This document shows, in pieces, positions 1-8,597 of a DNA stretch of 26,961 nt (position 1 is its first letter; the number at the start of each line of letters is the position of its first letter). The translations under genes and the position numbers were made by a program. The notes below the pieces were generated by a model, which saw only the letters and a program-made list of their open reading frames with translations, was not told the origin of the DNA and searched no databases. Origin of the DNA: Dimorphilus gyrociliatus (Eukaryota; Annelida; Polychaeta; Dinophilidae); assembly GCA_904063045.1 (NCBI GenBank), contig CAJFCJ010000152.1, positions 11,961-38,921 of the forward strand, given 5' to 3'.

Positions 1-2
1 AT

Positions 3-116
3 CGTGCTGCTGAAAATGTTCTTGAACTCAATTGCACTTATCATATCTCTCTCTGCCCAGAAATGCCCAAAAAGAGTCAATCTTTAAAGTTGAAAGGCTA
101 TTGTGAAGGATTTTAA
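3..116 (+). CDS. Possible C-terminal tail of a gene entering from the left edge
   Basis: The frame is open from the window edge to a TAA at 114-116, 37 codons, with no start codon of its own needed. It encodes three cysteines and a basic stretch (PKKSQSLKLKGYCEGF end). Nothing identifies a family. The open length is only slightly beyond chance for this base composition, so it is offered as a possible 3' exon. From 117 to about 407 I see only AT-rich sequence. Confidence 0.2.
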   Translation, partial: RAAENVLELNCTYHISLCPEMPKKSQSLKLKGYCEGF

Positions 117-407
117 GCAATTACAAAGAATTCAAAATCTTATAAAATATTACCAAATAGTTCAATTTAAAAATGTTTGTTTTTGTCATAACAAAGTTAT
201 GGGGTATTGTATAAGGAATCACGTGATGAATAAATAAATTTTGTAATGATTGGACACGATTGTTAAATTAAATCGACAGAGAGAGAGAAAGATCTTGCAA
301 AATGCTGTGCAATTTTCAATTCTCTTTGATTTTCTTATATCAATTGAAAAAAATTGATGAAGTGTTTCTAGAATCTCAACTGAATATTGATGTCTATAAC
401 TTAACCA

Positions 408-776
408 ATGAACCAATTGGGTGATAATGATCGAATTGACATAAATAATAAAATGATCCTATTTAACAATGGTACCCATACATTTTCCAAAGTAGAAGAT
501 GCTGAGTTGATGGGAGAGGATGTAGACTGCTCAGCTGACTGTACAAAAGTTCCCGATAGTGATAATTTCTTGAAATTGGAAACTATAGATTCATTTCTAT
601 TTCAATTCTCCAACCATAAAGCTGATTTTCAACTACCATTAGTTCATTTTGGCAATATTCCGGTGCCTTTATATGTGATACATGCAAATAACGCTAGAAC
701 TAAATGTAAGGTCAAAGGTCAAATTATAAATTCCTTTTATAAAAATTATTTTACTTTGAAAAGTTGTAGAATATAG
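408..776 (+). CDS. Uncharacterised 122-codon open frame
   Basis: ATG at 408 to the stop at 776. The product is acidic in its first half (GEDVDCSADC region) and basic at the end, with four cysteines and no signal peptide, membrane helix or motif I recognise. It is one of the longer open frames outside recognised domains, which argues mildly for real coding. A second open frame follows two bases later in another frame, so the two may be pieces of one gene split by a frame change. No function is proposed. Confidence 0.3.
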   Translation: MNQLGDNDRIDINNKMILFNNGTHTFSKVEDAELMGEDVDCSADCTKVPDSDNFLKLETIDSFLFQFSNHKADFQLPLVHFGNIPVPLYVIHANNARTKCKVKGQIINSFYKNYFTLKSCRI

Positions 777-783
777 TTTGTAC

Positions 784-1062
784 GTGAGAAATATTTGCTA
801 TAAACTGTCCCTAATGCCAAATGATGAACACGGCACACACTTTTTTAATAGACAGCTGGTTGAACTCTTTCTAGATTCATATCATTCAAATGTTCAAGGA
901 TACGATTGCCTTAAGCCACTCATTTCAAATAAGATAAATTGTATCGTTACTTTTAAGAAATTGAATAAAATATGGCTTTTAAAATGTCGAAATATGGTGG
1001 AAGTTGATTTAATGGGCAGTTCCAAATATTTAAGAAGTTTGTTCAAAAATTCACAGAAATAA
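784..1062 (+). CDS. Uncharacterised open frame, possible continuation of the preceding one
   Basis: This open frame begins right after the stop of the 408-776 segment and runs to the TAA at 1060-1062. The only early in-frame starts are a TTG at 778 or internal methionines. The product is basic with five cysteines and a C-terminal stretch (NMVEVDLMGSSKYL) that loosely resembles one leucine-rich repeat. With its neighbour it could form an interrupted protein of about 215 residues. Identity is unknown. Confidence 0.25.
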   Translation: MRNICYKLSLMPNDEHGTHFFNRQLVELFLDSYHSNVQGYDCLKPLISNKINCIVTFKKLNKIWLLKCRNMVEVDLMGSSKYLRSLFKNSQK

Positions 1063-1195
1063 CAATAGAATACTTGAATTTGTAGAAGGTTTCTACAGAC
1101 TGAGGAATCCCTGAAAGAACTGCAGAGAAGAGAGGAATTTTAGAAACTTATAAATAAAATAGGTATTGCTTCCTGAACTGCGTTACTGTTTGTTG

Positions 1196-1321
1196 CTATA
1201 TTTGTCGGGTAGATGTAACCCTGAGAGCTTCTAGCACCTTCTCCATCACTTTTCTCAGCCTTTGCACGTCACTTCCTTCAAGAACAGAATTGTCAACATA
1301 CAAGAGACACATACATTTCCA
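1196..1321 (-). pseudogene. Possible reverse-transcriptase fragment (LINE-like)
   Basis: In one minus-strand frame the sequence reads CLLYVDNSVLEGSDVQ and then LRKVMEKVLEALRVTS before a TAG at 1196-1198. The YVDN stretch followed by a short hydrophilic turn and an amphipathic helix resembles the YxDD box of non-LTR reverse transcriptases with the second Asp changed to Asn. Its base composition is more GC-rich than the surroundings. With only about 40 residues and no flanking RT motifs this is suggestive only. Confidence 0.25.
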
Positions 1322-1735
1322 CACACGCATACACGGAGTATATAAGGAGGAAGCACATCTGATTAATGCATGTATCTAAAAATTGTTCCGTGTAGAAGTC
1401 TTTTTCAACAGATGTAGTTTTTTGTTTCATAGCCCGCAATTGATTTTCCATGGTTTCTTCATCATGATCATCATTTAAACTATCACCCAAGCAATCATCT
1501 AACTCTTCTAGATCCTCTTTATCAATATAAAAGCATTTAAACTTGTCTTTCCTAACTATAACAATATTGCTATTCTGTTTTTCTTCATTCAGTCTGTCTT
1601 TGAGTAAGTTACAAAAATCAATTACTTCGTCTCTTTCTCGATACACAGTCAAGATGATGATAATTTTCTTAACCTCCTTTAATATGTTGGACCTCTCTAA
1701 TGTTATGGAGACACTGTTATCTTCTTGACTAAAGA
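1293..1735 (-). CDS. Uncharacterised acidic protein exon
   Basis: The minus-strand frame is open from an acceptor-like TTCTTTAG just upstream of 1735, through an in-frame ATG at 1652, to the stop at 1293. The product starts with a hydrophobic beta-like stretch (VKKIIIILTVYRERDE), followed by a charged helix and an acidic segment (DLEELDDCLGDSLNDDHDEE). The order strand - charged helix - acidic linker resembles the edge of a nucleotide-binding domain, but no P-loop is visible. The last 30 residues overlap the RT-like scrap in another frame, so the true end may be earlier. Confidence 0.35.
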
Positions 1736-1852
1736 ATATGTCTTTAATGGTTTATAATATATTGATGTTTGCTTTGTTGTTGCTTGGAACTCAGAAATGA
1801 GGACTATGGCTTATAACTTTATGGACTCAATGAATCCCATGACATGTTAAGT

Positions 1853-2062
1853 TTATGTCAGATACGAATAGAAATATTCAATATCCCAGTCTCGTATGTT
1901 GACTCCGATTTTGTCTTGAACAGGAATATAAGTTTGACCTAATTCTTTATTGAGGACTCGATGGACATAATAATGTAAAGAGAGGAGAGATAGCAGAAGC
2001 AAAAAATCATAGAGAATATTTTGGTAGCTTAATGATGTAATAAAATTGCTTACTTTCTCCAA
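1853..2062 (-). CDS. Uncharacterised small exon candidate
   Basis: The minus-strand open frame has 69 codons and contains a hydrophobic stretch (DFLLLLSLLSLHYYV), then a polar tail rich in Asp, Gln and Tyr ending in a stop. It could be the preceding exon of the 1293-1735 segment or the end of a separate gene. No domain is recognised. Confidence 0.2.
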   Translation of the reverse strand: MEKVSNFITSLSYQNILYDFLLLLSLLSLHYYVHRVLNKELGQTYIPVQDKIGVNIRDWDIEYFYSYLT

Positions 2063-2602
2063 AAACTGGAGAAATATTATCGTTTTTTAAATTTTTATGT
2101 ACAAGGTTAAAAAAGTCCTTTAATTAAAAAGTGTTCATTTTCCTTTATTTAACAATAAACAGTAATTTATTTGTTTAGAAAATAATATTTTTTTGCAATA
2201 ATTTTCTTGTAAACCAACCAAATGAAATGATATTATCAAATCCATTCTCTTCATTCTTTTGAATTACTGATGGAAAGTATAAGTGATAATTTCCTTTCTC
2301 CTTATTAAAAAAAATAGAATCAATTGTAATTTGGCCATTTAAAATAAAATTTTGTGAATGTAGAAAGTGAATCCCTTTTGCAATTTGATTGATACACTTT
2401 AAATATTTTGATGCTTTAAAGAAGCAAACTGTTAAGGTCAGTTTTTCATAAAAAGGTTGTCATTGTTTGTGCAAAGGTGATGATTTGAATAAACATTAGA
2501 TATATGTTGAACTATAATAAAAAAAATTTTATCACAATTAAAGAAAACATTTGTAATTCAAACCTGCTTTAATATTTTCACTAATCAAGAATTTTTCTCT
2601 GG
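2063..2602. other. AT-rich spacer without recognised gene
   Basis: Both strands carry frequent stops and A/T homopolymers. It lies just beyond the 3' end of the minus-strand receptor and would contain its 3' untranslated region. No repeat, RNA gene or motif was recognised. Confidence 0.5.
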
Positions 2603-3594
2603 TCAGTCTGTGAAAAAAAGAAATAAAAATATTAATGCAGCTGATTGAGAAACGAAAACTTTAGAGTGCAAGAAAGAAAACCTTTCACGAATTAATTTGT
2701 TTTTCCTGTTATATAAATATTTTAAATATTCATCAAAAGACAATATGATTGGATTTGTTAGAGAATTGATAGGGAAAAACAATGCAATATATAATATATA
2801 AGCATCAATTGTCATATCCAGATTATAGAAAAATATTAAATTTCCTGTCATAATACAAACAAAACCATTTAAAAACAAACTGTAAGAAATGTAGTAATAT
2901 CACCAAACAACCTAAAATGCTATTTACTATCCATAGTGTGAAGTGAATAATAACTATTAATTGAAAGTTGTATTTCATGCTTCTCTTTGATTTGCTGTTT
3001 AAATTATTCTTTACATTATGTGATGATTTGCTTATATACATCAACAGTTTTATATTAATATACATGATAATACGACTCAATAAAGGAATGACATATGAAA
3101 ATAAAATTAAAGAAAATGTTGAAAGACTCATATTTTTAGCATTTTTGTCATTTATACTAAAAATATTAAGGCAAATTGGAGTGTCAACAACTGTCTTCTT
3201 GAGATTTATGAAAAAAAATTTAAAAATACATTTAGTATTTTGTTTTTTAAAAATTTTTTACCATAAAAAGTTTGAAATATAAGCCAATTACACAACCAAA
3301 AATGAAAATTACAAGAAATAATATTTGCAATTTATATTTATTCAAGTTTTAAATGGTGTTGTTATAGCTATATATTTTTGTAGAGTAACTGTTAACATTA
3401 AGATTGAAGAGAGATATAGAGATGAAATTATAATTGTTTGAATTACTTGACAGAATATACTATTTATCAATATACCCAGATATTCCATATAATCATCTCC
3501 ATAGTAGGCATCAATGATTGGAATTATAATAAAACACATTGAAAGTAAAATTAAATCATTAAGTGATATAAATAAAATATAAAATTTAGATATT
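2603..3594 (-). pseudogene. Seven-helix domain (helices 2-7) of the LDLa-LRR receptor, frames broken
   Basis: Read 5' to 3' on the minus strand, separate frames give consecutive parts of a rhodopsin-family GPCR. Helix 2 (SLNDLILLSMCFIIIP) and helix 3 (FCQVIQTIIISSLYL, ending QKYIAITTPFK) lie at 3342-3580. Helix 4 (LFLVIFIFGCVIGLY) lies near 3270-3330. A loop with a conserved-type cysteine (TPICLN) lies near 3170, helices 5 and 6 at 2890-3131 (LILFSYVIPLLSRIIMY and LIVIIHFTLWIVNSI), and helix 7 (FFPINSLTNPIILSF) at 2690-2800. The order and spacing match relaxin/LGR-type receptors. Each part is in a different frame from the next; a roughly 36-bp GTTTGT...ACAG gap could be an intron between helices 6 and 7, but the other shifts have no splice signals. 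The DRY motif is replaced by QKY and NPxxY ends in Leu. Either a pseudogene, or a divergent gene with base errors in A/T runs. Confidence 0.7.
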
Positions 3595-4545
3595 TTATAA
3601 AACCCAAATTATATGATATTAAGAAAATGTTTGATAAAATACAAAAAATATATATAAACCAAATAACTACTCTAATATAATTTGAATGTATCAATCTTAA
3701 ACAACTATGCATATTTAATCTCTTTGGTTTACAATCTAAATGATTACCAATTGTTTTCCAGGCTGTACAACATAAATGAAATTTATCATTTTCTAATATT
3801 TTCAACCTTGTTACATGGATAAAAATTGAATTTTTTACCAAATATGGTAATTTTGTATTTGTTAATATCAATGTTGTTAATTGTGATAATGGTTTGAAAG
3901 AGGTACTTTTAATTTCTTTTAAATTGCAATATGACATTTTAAGAAATATCAATTTTCTTAAAATTATAAAATCATTATTTTCAAGTGAATGGATTAATGT
4001 TGATGATAAATCTAAATATAGAAGATTGATACAACGCAATTGTCTTATAAATTTTAAAGATGATATTTCTTTTGTCTTTGTTATATTAAGAAATTGTAAC
4101 ATTCCTAATGAACCATCAAATATTGACAAATTTTTATCATTAACTATTTTTATATCGTTGAGCGATAAATGGAAAAGATTTGGAAACATACTTGTTCTAG
4201 ATTGATTGCTAGATAAATTGGACAAGTGTATGGTTAAAACTTTCAATTCTAATGAACTTTGAAAAAAATCTTTTGGTATTGGACCATTTGTTAAAATATT
4301 TTTCAGAATTTGTTTAACTATATGTCTTGATGAAATTTTTCTTTTATTCACACCAATTTCAAAAGCACATTGTAGATTAAATATTGAAATTACTTGACAC
4401 TTTTTACTTATTTCATTATTAAGCAAATTGCAAACTAATTCATCACTTCCATACTGACAGTGGGAAATATTGTCACATATTGTATTAGGTAAAAGATAGA
4501 CATTCTCATTTTTACATTTAAAGTAACCTTTTGGTAAGAACTTGT
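3595..4545 (-). CDS. LDLa - leucine-rich repeats - first membrane helix exon of a GRL101/relaxin-receptor-like GPCR
   Basis: The exon opens at 4545 behind a TTTTTTAG acceptor; the intron between it and the upstream LDLa exon (4546-4607) is 62 bp and the phases agree. It begins with an LDLa module (GYFKCKNENVYLLPNTICDN then HCQYGSDELVC). Then come about six leucine-rich repeats (LKVLTIHLSNLSS, LFHLSLNDIKI, LQFLNITKT, LLYLDLSSTLIHSL, LIFLKMSYCNLKEI, LTTLILTNTKLPYL), a C-terminal cysteine cap (HLCCTAWKT, CKPKRL, HSCLRL) and helix 1 (VVIWFIYIFCILSNIFLIS). This is the standard layout of ligand-sensing LDLa-LRR GPCRs such as snail GRL101 and RXFP1/2. It acts at the cell surface; the ligand is unknown. 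The frame closes just before helix 2, which continues in another frame. Confidence 0.85.
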
Positions 4546-4607
4546 CTAAAAAATTTACAAAGTATTTTTAATGAAATCTCCTTAGAGTATTTTAAAAGAA
4601 AATTCAC

Positions 4608-4912
4608 CACAATCTTCTTCATCATCACCCAAAGGGCAATGCTTGAGACCATCACAAACTAGCTCAATGCTCAAACAGAAATATTGTCTGTGACATAAAT
4701 AATAACCTTCATTACAAAAGTCAACTTTACATTTCTTAATATATAAATCTGTTATAGGAGCATTTAATGAGTCTGTTTTAAAATAACAAAAGTTTTCATT
4801 ATTTTTAGGGTATAAATATGCTAAAAATTCATCAAAACATGAACAGTCGCATTTTCCATCATATTCATAGAAAAGGGGTAAACATTGTTTACCGCATTTA
4901 TATTGCTTAAAA
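4608..4912 (-). CDS. LDLa exon 4 of the receptor
   Basis: The acceptor AAAATGCAG precedes 4912 and the donor GTGAAT follows 4608. The second half is a complete LDLa module (YYLCHRQYFCLSIELVCDG then HCPLGDDEEDC) with the acidic calcium-binding signature. The first half has a different cysteine pattern (KCGKQCLPL, CDCSCFDEF) typical of the spacer between LDLa repeats. Splicing to the downstream exon at 4545 is phase-perfect. Splicing from the upstream exon (5000-5121) is out by one base, so either a small exon is hidden in the (GA)n-bearing intron or a base is wrong. Confidence 0.75.
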
Positions 4913-4944
4913 CTGCATTTTATATGGAAAAAAATATTGAACAC

Positions 4945-4950
<6 letters not shown>

Positions 4951-4975
<25 letters not shown>
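4951..4975. repeat. (GA)12 microsatellite in a receptor intron
   Basis: A pure GA dinucleotide run on the plus strand (CT in the transcript sense), forming part of the polypyrimidine-rich intron between two LDLa exons. A similar GA run at 26672-26690 lies upstream of the homologous LDLa exon of the second locus. Confidence 0.9.
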
Positions 4976-4999
4976 GCAGAGAGAAATAAACAGTTATAC

Positions 5000-5121
5000 C
5001 AGTTTTATATTTTTCAAGTATTGCATTTTCTTTCAAACACAATTCATCACTGCTATCAAAACAATTTCTTTCATTATCACAAATGTACATTTCTTCAATA
5101 CATTGTGATTTTTGACACATT
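5000..5121 (-). CDS. LDLa exon 3 of the receptor
   Basis: The exon is 122 bp, with acceptor AAATTTAG before 5121 and donor GTATAA after 5000. It encodes one LDLa repeat (MCQKSQCIEEMYICDNERNC, then FDSSDELC) with six cysteines and the SDE signature. Its acceptor phase fits only if the 25-bp micro-exon at 5201-5225 is included. A homologous exon with the same acceptor phase lies at 26437-26528. Confidence 0.8.
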
Positions 5122-5200
5122 CTAAATTTGACAAAAGAAAAACACGTGTTATTTCTATTTCATTGTCTTTACTCAAAAAACAATAATACTCTAAACTTAC

Positions 5201-5225
5201 TCTTTGCCATACCAACTTTTCTTGA
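5201..5225 (-). CDS. Candidate 25-nt micro-exon of the receptor
   Basis: It is bounded by a TTCTTTAG acceptor and a perfect GTAAGT donor. It supplies KKSWYGK plus split codons on both sides. Without it, joining the exons at 5295 and 5121 puts the third LDLa module in the wrong frame; with it, both junctions are in phase (phase 1 in, phase 2 out). Flanking introns would be 69 and 79 bp. Inferred from splice signals and phase only; transcript data would settle it. Confidence 0.55.
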
Positions 5226-5294
5226 CTAAAGAAAACAGTTGTCATATTAGAAGCATAATTGAAAAAAAAATTGATTGAGTGTTTTTTCTCATAC

Positions 5295-5801
5295 CACATA
5301 ACTCTTCATCAGAGCCATGAGAACAGTCTTTTACAAAATCACATAATCTTTTATAGTTTACTGTTTGATTTTGTGTTGTTGTGAAGCAGGAAAAATGATG
5401 ATACATTTCATTTGAACAATTTTCTTCATCTTCTCCAAATAGGCAGTCTTTTTCCCCATCACATTTGTATACTTTATTGGGGGCCGACAGAAAACGTCCC
5501 CAAATGAGATTTTTGAAAGCAACATTTCGGATTGAAAAATGGTTAGGAGGGGTAAAGTAGCTTTTGATTTATAGTTAGGGGGGTTCCATCTAAGGGTTAG
5601 GAGCAATCAAAAAGGTTAAGGAGAGACAAGGGCTAGGTTAGGGTTAGGGTTAAATCATGAATTTGGGGACGTTTTCTGTCGTATCCACTTTATTGATATA
5701 TATTTCAGTTTTTTTACAATAGAAAACATTTAGTTTAAAACTGATTCCATCATTCACATTTAAAATATTAAATGTTGATAAATGCTGAATCTTTTCTTCA
5801 T
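5295..5801 (-). CDS. Exon with two LDLa modules, interrupted by a MITE
   Basis: The acceptor TTTACAG lies before 5801 and the donor GTATGAG after 5295. Upstream of the insertion the frame reads LNVFYCKKTEIYINK. Downstream it resumes with YKCDGEKDCLFGEDEENC, and a second module follows (HFSCFTTTQ, CDFVKDCSHGSDEELC). Removing the MITE (5480-5686) and one copy of its 9-bp target duplication restores a continuous LDLa repeat. With the MITE present, the frame meets a stop at about 5650, so this allele should not make full-length protein unless the insert is spliced out. Confidence 0.75.
5480..5686. mobile_element. MITE copy 1 (MULE type, 207 bp) inside an LDLa exon
   Basis: The ends are inverted repeats of 26 bp with 23 matches. 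The shared core is CGACAGAAAACGTCCCC followed by AAAT, inverted at the right end (5661-5686). The 9-bp sequence ACTTTATTG is repeated directly on both sides (5471-5479 and 5687-5695), the target duplication length typical of MULE/Mutator transposition. The interior has no coding capacity. It holds runs of GGTTAGGGTTAGGGTTA near the right end and shares its interior with the copy near 19.5 kb (same strand) and the copy at 16178-16384 (inverted). Confidence 0.9.
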
Positions 5802-6030
5802 CTGTAAAGAAAATATGAAAAGCAAATGAGTTTAATAAAAATTTTATAAAAGCTTTGTATTTTATGGCAAAAAAAGTAGCTTTTAACTGCGTAGTCACGA
5901 AAATAAATAATTTTACTGAAAGTGCTATGGCAAATGTTTAATATGGTCTGATGTTCTTTTTGGCTATTTTAAAGAAAATATTTTGATTTAAAATTCAAAA
6001 AAATAAAATTGTTAAAAAGTTTTCAAATAC

Positions 6031-6061
6031 TTCACCAACATGAAATCTATTTGTTGGTGAA
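6031..6061. repeat. 10-bp perfect hairpin
   Basis: TTCACCAACA at 6031-6040 and its exact reverse complement at 6052-6061 enclose an 11-base loop. Nothing nearby ties it to a gene or transposon end. Confidence 0.5.
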
Positions 6062-6422
6062 AAAAATCTTTGTCCATTACTTACATTATTGCTTTTGAAA
6101 TTAATATTATTCTTCAGTGTGATCAATGTATATATTAAAAAAGGTTTATTGCATGGTATAGAAATTTTAAAAAATAATATACCGGAAATGTAAATAATTT
6201 ATAATAGCTGTTTGTTTCAAAAAAATTATTTATTGAAGGAAAGTAACTGTTCAAATTAAGGTTTTCATATTTGTTGGTCTGAAATTCATTTTGTCAATTG
6301 GAATGTTACTATGATTAATGCCAATTATGCTAAATGTTTCTAATTTTTTCTTTTGACTATACAGTTTTCTTTTTAGTTTTTATATAATTTATTATATTCT
6401 GTACTATTCTATACACCATATT

Positions 6423-6445
6423 CACACACATATATATATATATAT
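6423..6445. repeat. CA/TA microsatellite
   Basis: A short CACACA run passes into about nine TA units. Confidence 0.85.
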
Positions 6446-6699
6446 GCTTACCATTGTAATTGAGACTGGTATATCTGTAGTTACATCACTACTAGTAACA
6501 AATAAATCTCTTCCTTTGATTTTCTTTTTCAAATATACACAAGATATGAATCATATAGTTTTGTGCTAGTAAAACAAGACAATTCGTATGGTAAAATTAT
6601 AGTTGACAAGAATGAAAAAATAAATCTTCTTTTCAATGTTGGAAAATCTGAATATGTTAAATTCAATTTATTACAATGTTGTATATGATCAATAATATT

Positions 6700-6770
6700 T
6701 GAATCAGTTTCTTTTTGATAAATTTAGTAGCATACACCAAGAATACTAATAACAAACTCTCCTTTACATT
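6700..6770 (-). CDS. Second half of an SRCR-like module
   Basis: The acceptor AAATTATAG precedes 6770. The exon starts ECKGEFVISILGVC, which matches the C-terminal 'C-x-G-x-E-x-x-L-x-x-C' part of scavenger receptor cysteine-rich domains. Phase fits the upstream exon 7027-7174 exactly (split GAA codon). The 3' end is uncertain: a GTATGC inside the cysteine stretch or a site just beyond it could be the donor, and a TAA follows the module in frame. Confidence 0.45.
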
Positions 6771-7026
6771 CTATAATTTATAAATTTTTTTTTGTCAAAT
6801 TGAACAAATTGGAACATTTTAGAAGAAATTACCTAAAACCTTCTTTCTGAAACACTCAATGGAACATGGATACCAAGTTCTCGCTCTATTCACTCTATAG
6901 ATTATTTTTATGCGTAGAATTGTGTTTTTAAATTTGGTTATACAATTACTTACTCAGACTTTAATATGCAATTTGAAATTGATGTTGCATTGTTCAAACA
7001 TATAATTGTGCTATAATATGAATTAC

Positions 7027-7174
7027 CTGTAATTCTATAATCAACTTCATTTTTGAGAGTAAAAGGTTGAACTTTGTTAACAATTGTTCCGTAAGAAAAA
7101 CCAAAAAATGAGCAAAGAACATTCACTGAAGTACTTTCAATGTAGAGAAAATCATACCAAATGTCTGATAAAAT
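7027..7174 (-). CDS. SRCR-like exon
   Basis: The exon is 148 bp, with acceptor TTTTCTAG before 7174 and donor GTAATT after 7027. It reads ILSDIWYDFLYI, then STSVNVLCSFFGFSYGT, the hallmark 'W ... A/S-x-V-x-C-x-x-L/F-G-F/Y' core of a scavenger receptor cysteine-rich domain. The rest of the module is supplied by the exon at 6770. SRCR domains are extracellular ligand-binding modules of scavenger and adhesion receptors. The exon lies on the same strand as, and upstream of, the LDLa receptor exons, so it may be part of that gene. Confidence 0.6.
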
Positions 7175-7317
7175 CTAGAAAAGGAAAATATAAAAATCAA
7201 TTGTATTTATATTGAAATCTATCACTTAATATAAAACTTGAAAATTTCCAATAAATTGTTTATAGCTGTATGAATCTTTCAGATATAAACTTCCTGATGG
7301 ATTATAAAATCTGATAT

Positions 7318-7660
7318 CTAAATATTTGAACAAGTGGATAGAAGTTTATAGATAGAACAAATGGAAAAACTCATAGTACTATTATCTTTTGGAATTGGTT
7401 CACAAACAACATTAAGGTTAACATATGTGTGCGATGTATATAGCTTCACTAGGAAACAACTGCTTACATTCAATAGCAAATGGTCTATACTGATAATAAA
7501 TTTTAAAATTTTTAAAGTATGAATAGAAAACATAGAAAATTTTCTAACTGTTCTTTCCTCTTCTGAACATTTTAAAGAGAAATATAGAAAAAAATCCTTT
7601 TCATAGATTTTATGAAAAGTTAAGAGTACTTTTTCATTTGAAGTTAATTCAAAATTTCTT
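7318..7660 (-). CDS. Exon candidates, second part of a repeated extracellular beta module
   Basis: From about 7660 to 7455 the minus strand reads NEKVLLTFHKIYEKDFF, then YFSLKCSEEERTVRKF, ending at a GTAAGC donor-like site. A cysteine-containing stretch (LNVVCEPIPKDNSTMSFSIC) continues open to 7318. The pattern of alternating hydrophobic residues resembles the segment at 8700-8855 (KVQLSLLKLWFRRYKS then YFCLSK), suggesting two copies of one beta-rich domain. No named family was recognised. Confidence 0.35.
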
Positions 7661-8006
7661 TTAAACTTTAGCTCTAATTGGATTATTTAATGCTAAAATA
7701 TTAGTAGAAAGTGAAAAAATGAGCAAACCATTCAATTCTTGAAAACTACATATAAAATGTTTTGTATTTATTAAATTTTTAACAATTTTTAAAGATAATA
7801 ATTTATATGTTTCATTTACTAAAATTGCCATTTCATTTGATAAATATTCTTTAAATGAAACACTGCTATAAGCTATAAATTCTGATTTTTTGCACAAATA
7901 ATTTGAAGAATATTTGACTTTATGAACCAGATACAATATATTATTACTGTCTTTGAAATGCAATTGGTAATTTCCATTAGAGATATGAATGTTAAAAAAA
8001 TCTGCA
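7661..8006 (-). CDS. Exon with beta-type module, copy 2
   Basis: A strong acceptor (GGTGTTTTTGCAG) precedes 8006, giving an exon that starts DFFNIHISNGNYQLHF. It contains YLCKKSEFIAYSS and, 47 residues after that cysteine, HFICSFQELNGL. The copy at 8887-9150 has the same skeleton: KLCSKSEFFVWE, then LTCTYLELSGL, with 49 residues between cysteines. Two cysteines about 48 residues apart in a beta-rich setting suggest an Ig-like or similar extracellular sandwich, but no family signature is clear. It follows an SRCR-like exon, as the other copy does. Confidence 0.45.
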
Positions 8007-8219
8007 AAAACACCAACAACAAATAAAAAAAACAATTAATATTTAATTTAATTTCTTTTTACATTTTTCATCTTTCTTATAACATCTCAATTTTAGAATG
8101 TGAACATATTCTCTTGCAAATGCAACTTTTTTAGAATGATACCTAAAATTGTTATATAATTGTCATCATTAATTATAGTATATTTGATATATTTGATAGA
8201 AAATATTAAATTTTACACC

Positions 8220-8390
8220 AGATAGGTATTTTTCATTTTAGATTCTAAGATTCTTCCTATAATTTGAGTTGCAACATATTTTTCAGGTAACATTCTTATA
8301 GCCATAGCCTGAGAATGATTTTTATAATAAAATTTATTAGTCATAATAAAAGTTCCATTGTCAATTAAAACTTTTGCTATAAAATATAAA
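8220..8390 (-). CDS. Divergent SRCR-like exon
   Basis: The acceptor ATATTTTATAG precedes the exon, which reads KVLIDNGTFIMTNKFYYKNH and then SQAMAIRMLPEKYVATQI, ending at a possible GTGTAA donor near 8219. The order 'V-x-L-x-x-x-G-x-F ... F ... A-x-A-I-R-x-L' follows the first half of an SRCR domain, but the core cysteine is replaced (AMAIR instead of AxxIC), so this copy is divergent or decayed. It lies just upstream of beta-module copy 2. Confidence 0.4.
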
Positions 8391-8597
8391 TACAAAAAAT
8401 TTACATTGAAAATTTTCATTTTTCTTAAAGCGGACTTGTCTTGAAAGGTCTATAACAAGTTGTAGAATATACAAGGATTTTGTCAGATTTTATTGATTTA
8501 ATTGGTATGCAAGAAATAGCATTTTTCTCTATTGAACAATTATCAAAATGAAATGGCTTTTCTTTTTAGGAAAAATTTATATTATTGTCTTGTTAAA

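Larger units (their letters stand above)
5802..6690 (-). other. AT-rich interval between SRCR-like and LDLa exons
   Basis: No domain-bearing exon was recognised. It contains a perfect 10-bp hairpin (6031-6040 with 6052-6061, TTCACCAACA / TGTTGGTGAA) and a CA/TA microsatellite at 6423-6445. If the SRCR-like exons and the LDLa receptor are one gene, this is a long intron; if not, it contains the 5' end of the receptor and the 3' end of the SRCR-like gene. Confidence 0.4.

Noticed and set aside
2823-3282. Plus-strand open frame 2968-3282 opposite the receptor helices
   Set aside because: It is the antisense of hydrophobic helix codons; the minus strand carries the recognisable GPCR pattern.
3894-4205. 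Plus-strand open frame within the LRR exon
   Set aside because: Antisense shadow of the leucine-rich repeat exon, with no motif of its own.
4937-5125. Plus-strand frame through the (GA)n run (RERERE)
   Set aside because: Translated microsatellite opposite an LDLa exon.
5570-5655. Interstitial telomere from chromosome fusion
   Set aside because: The GGGTTA units are part of a repeated MITE interior with defined ends and target duplications, not a long telomeric array.
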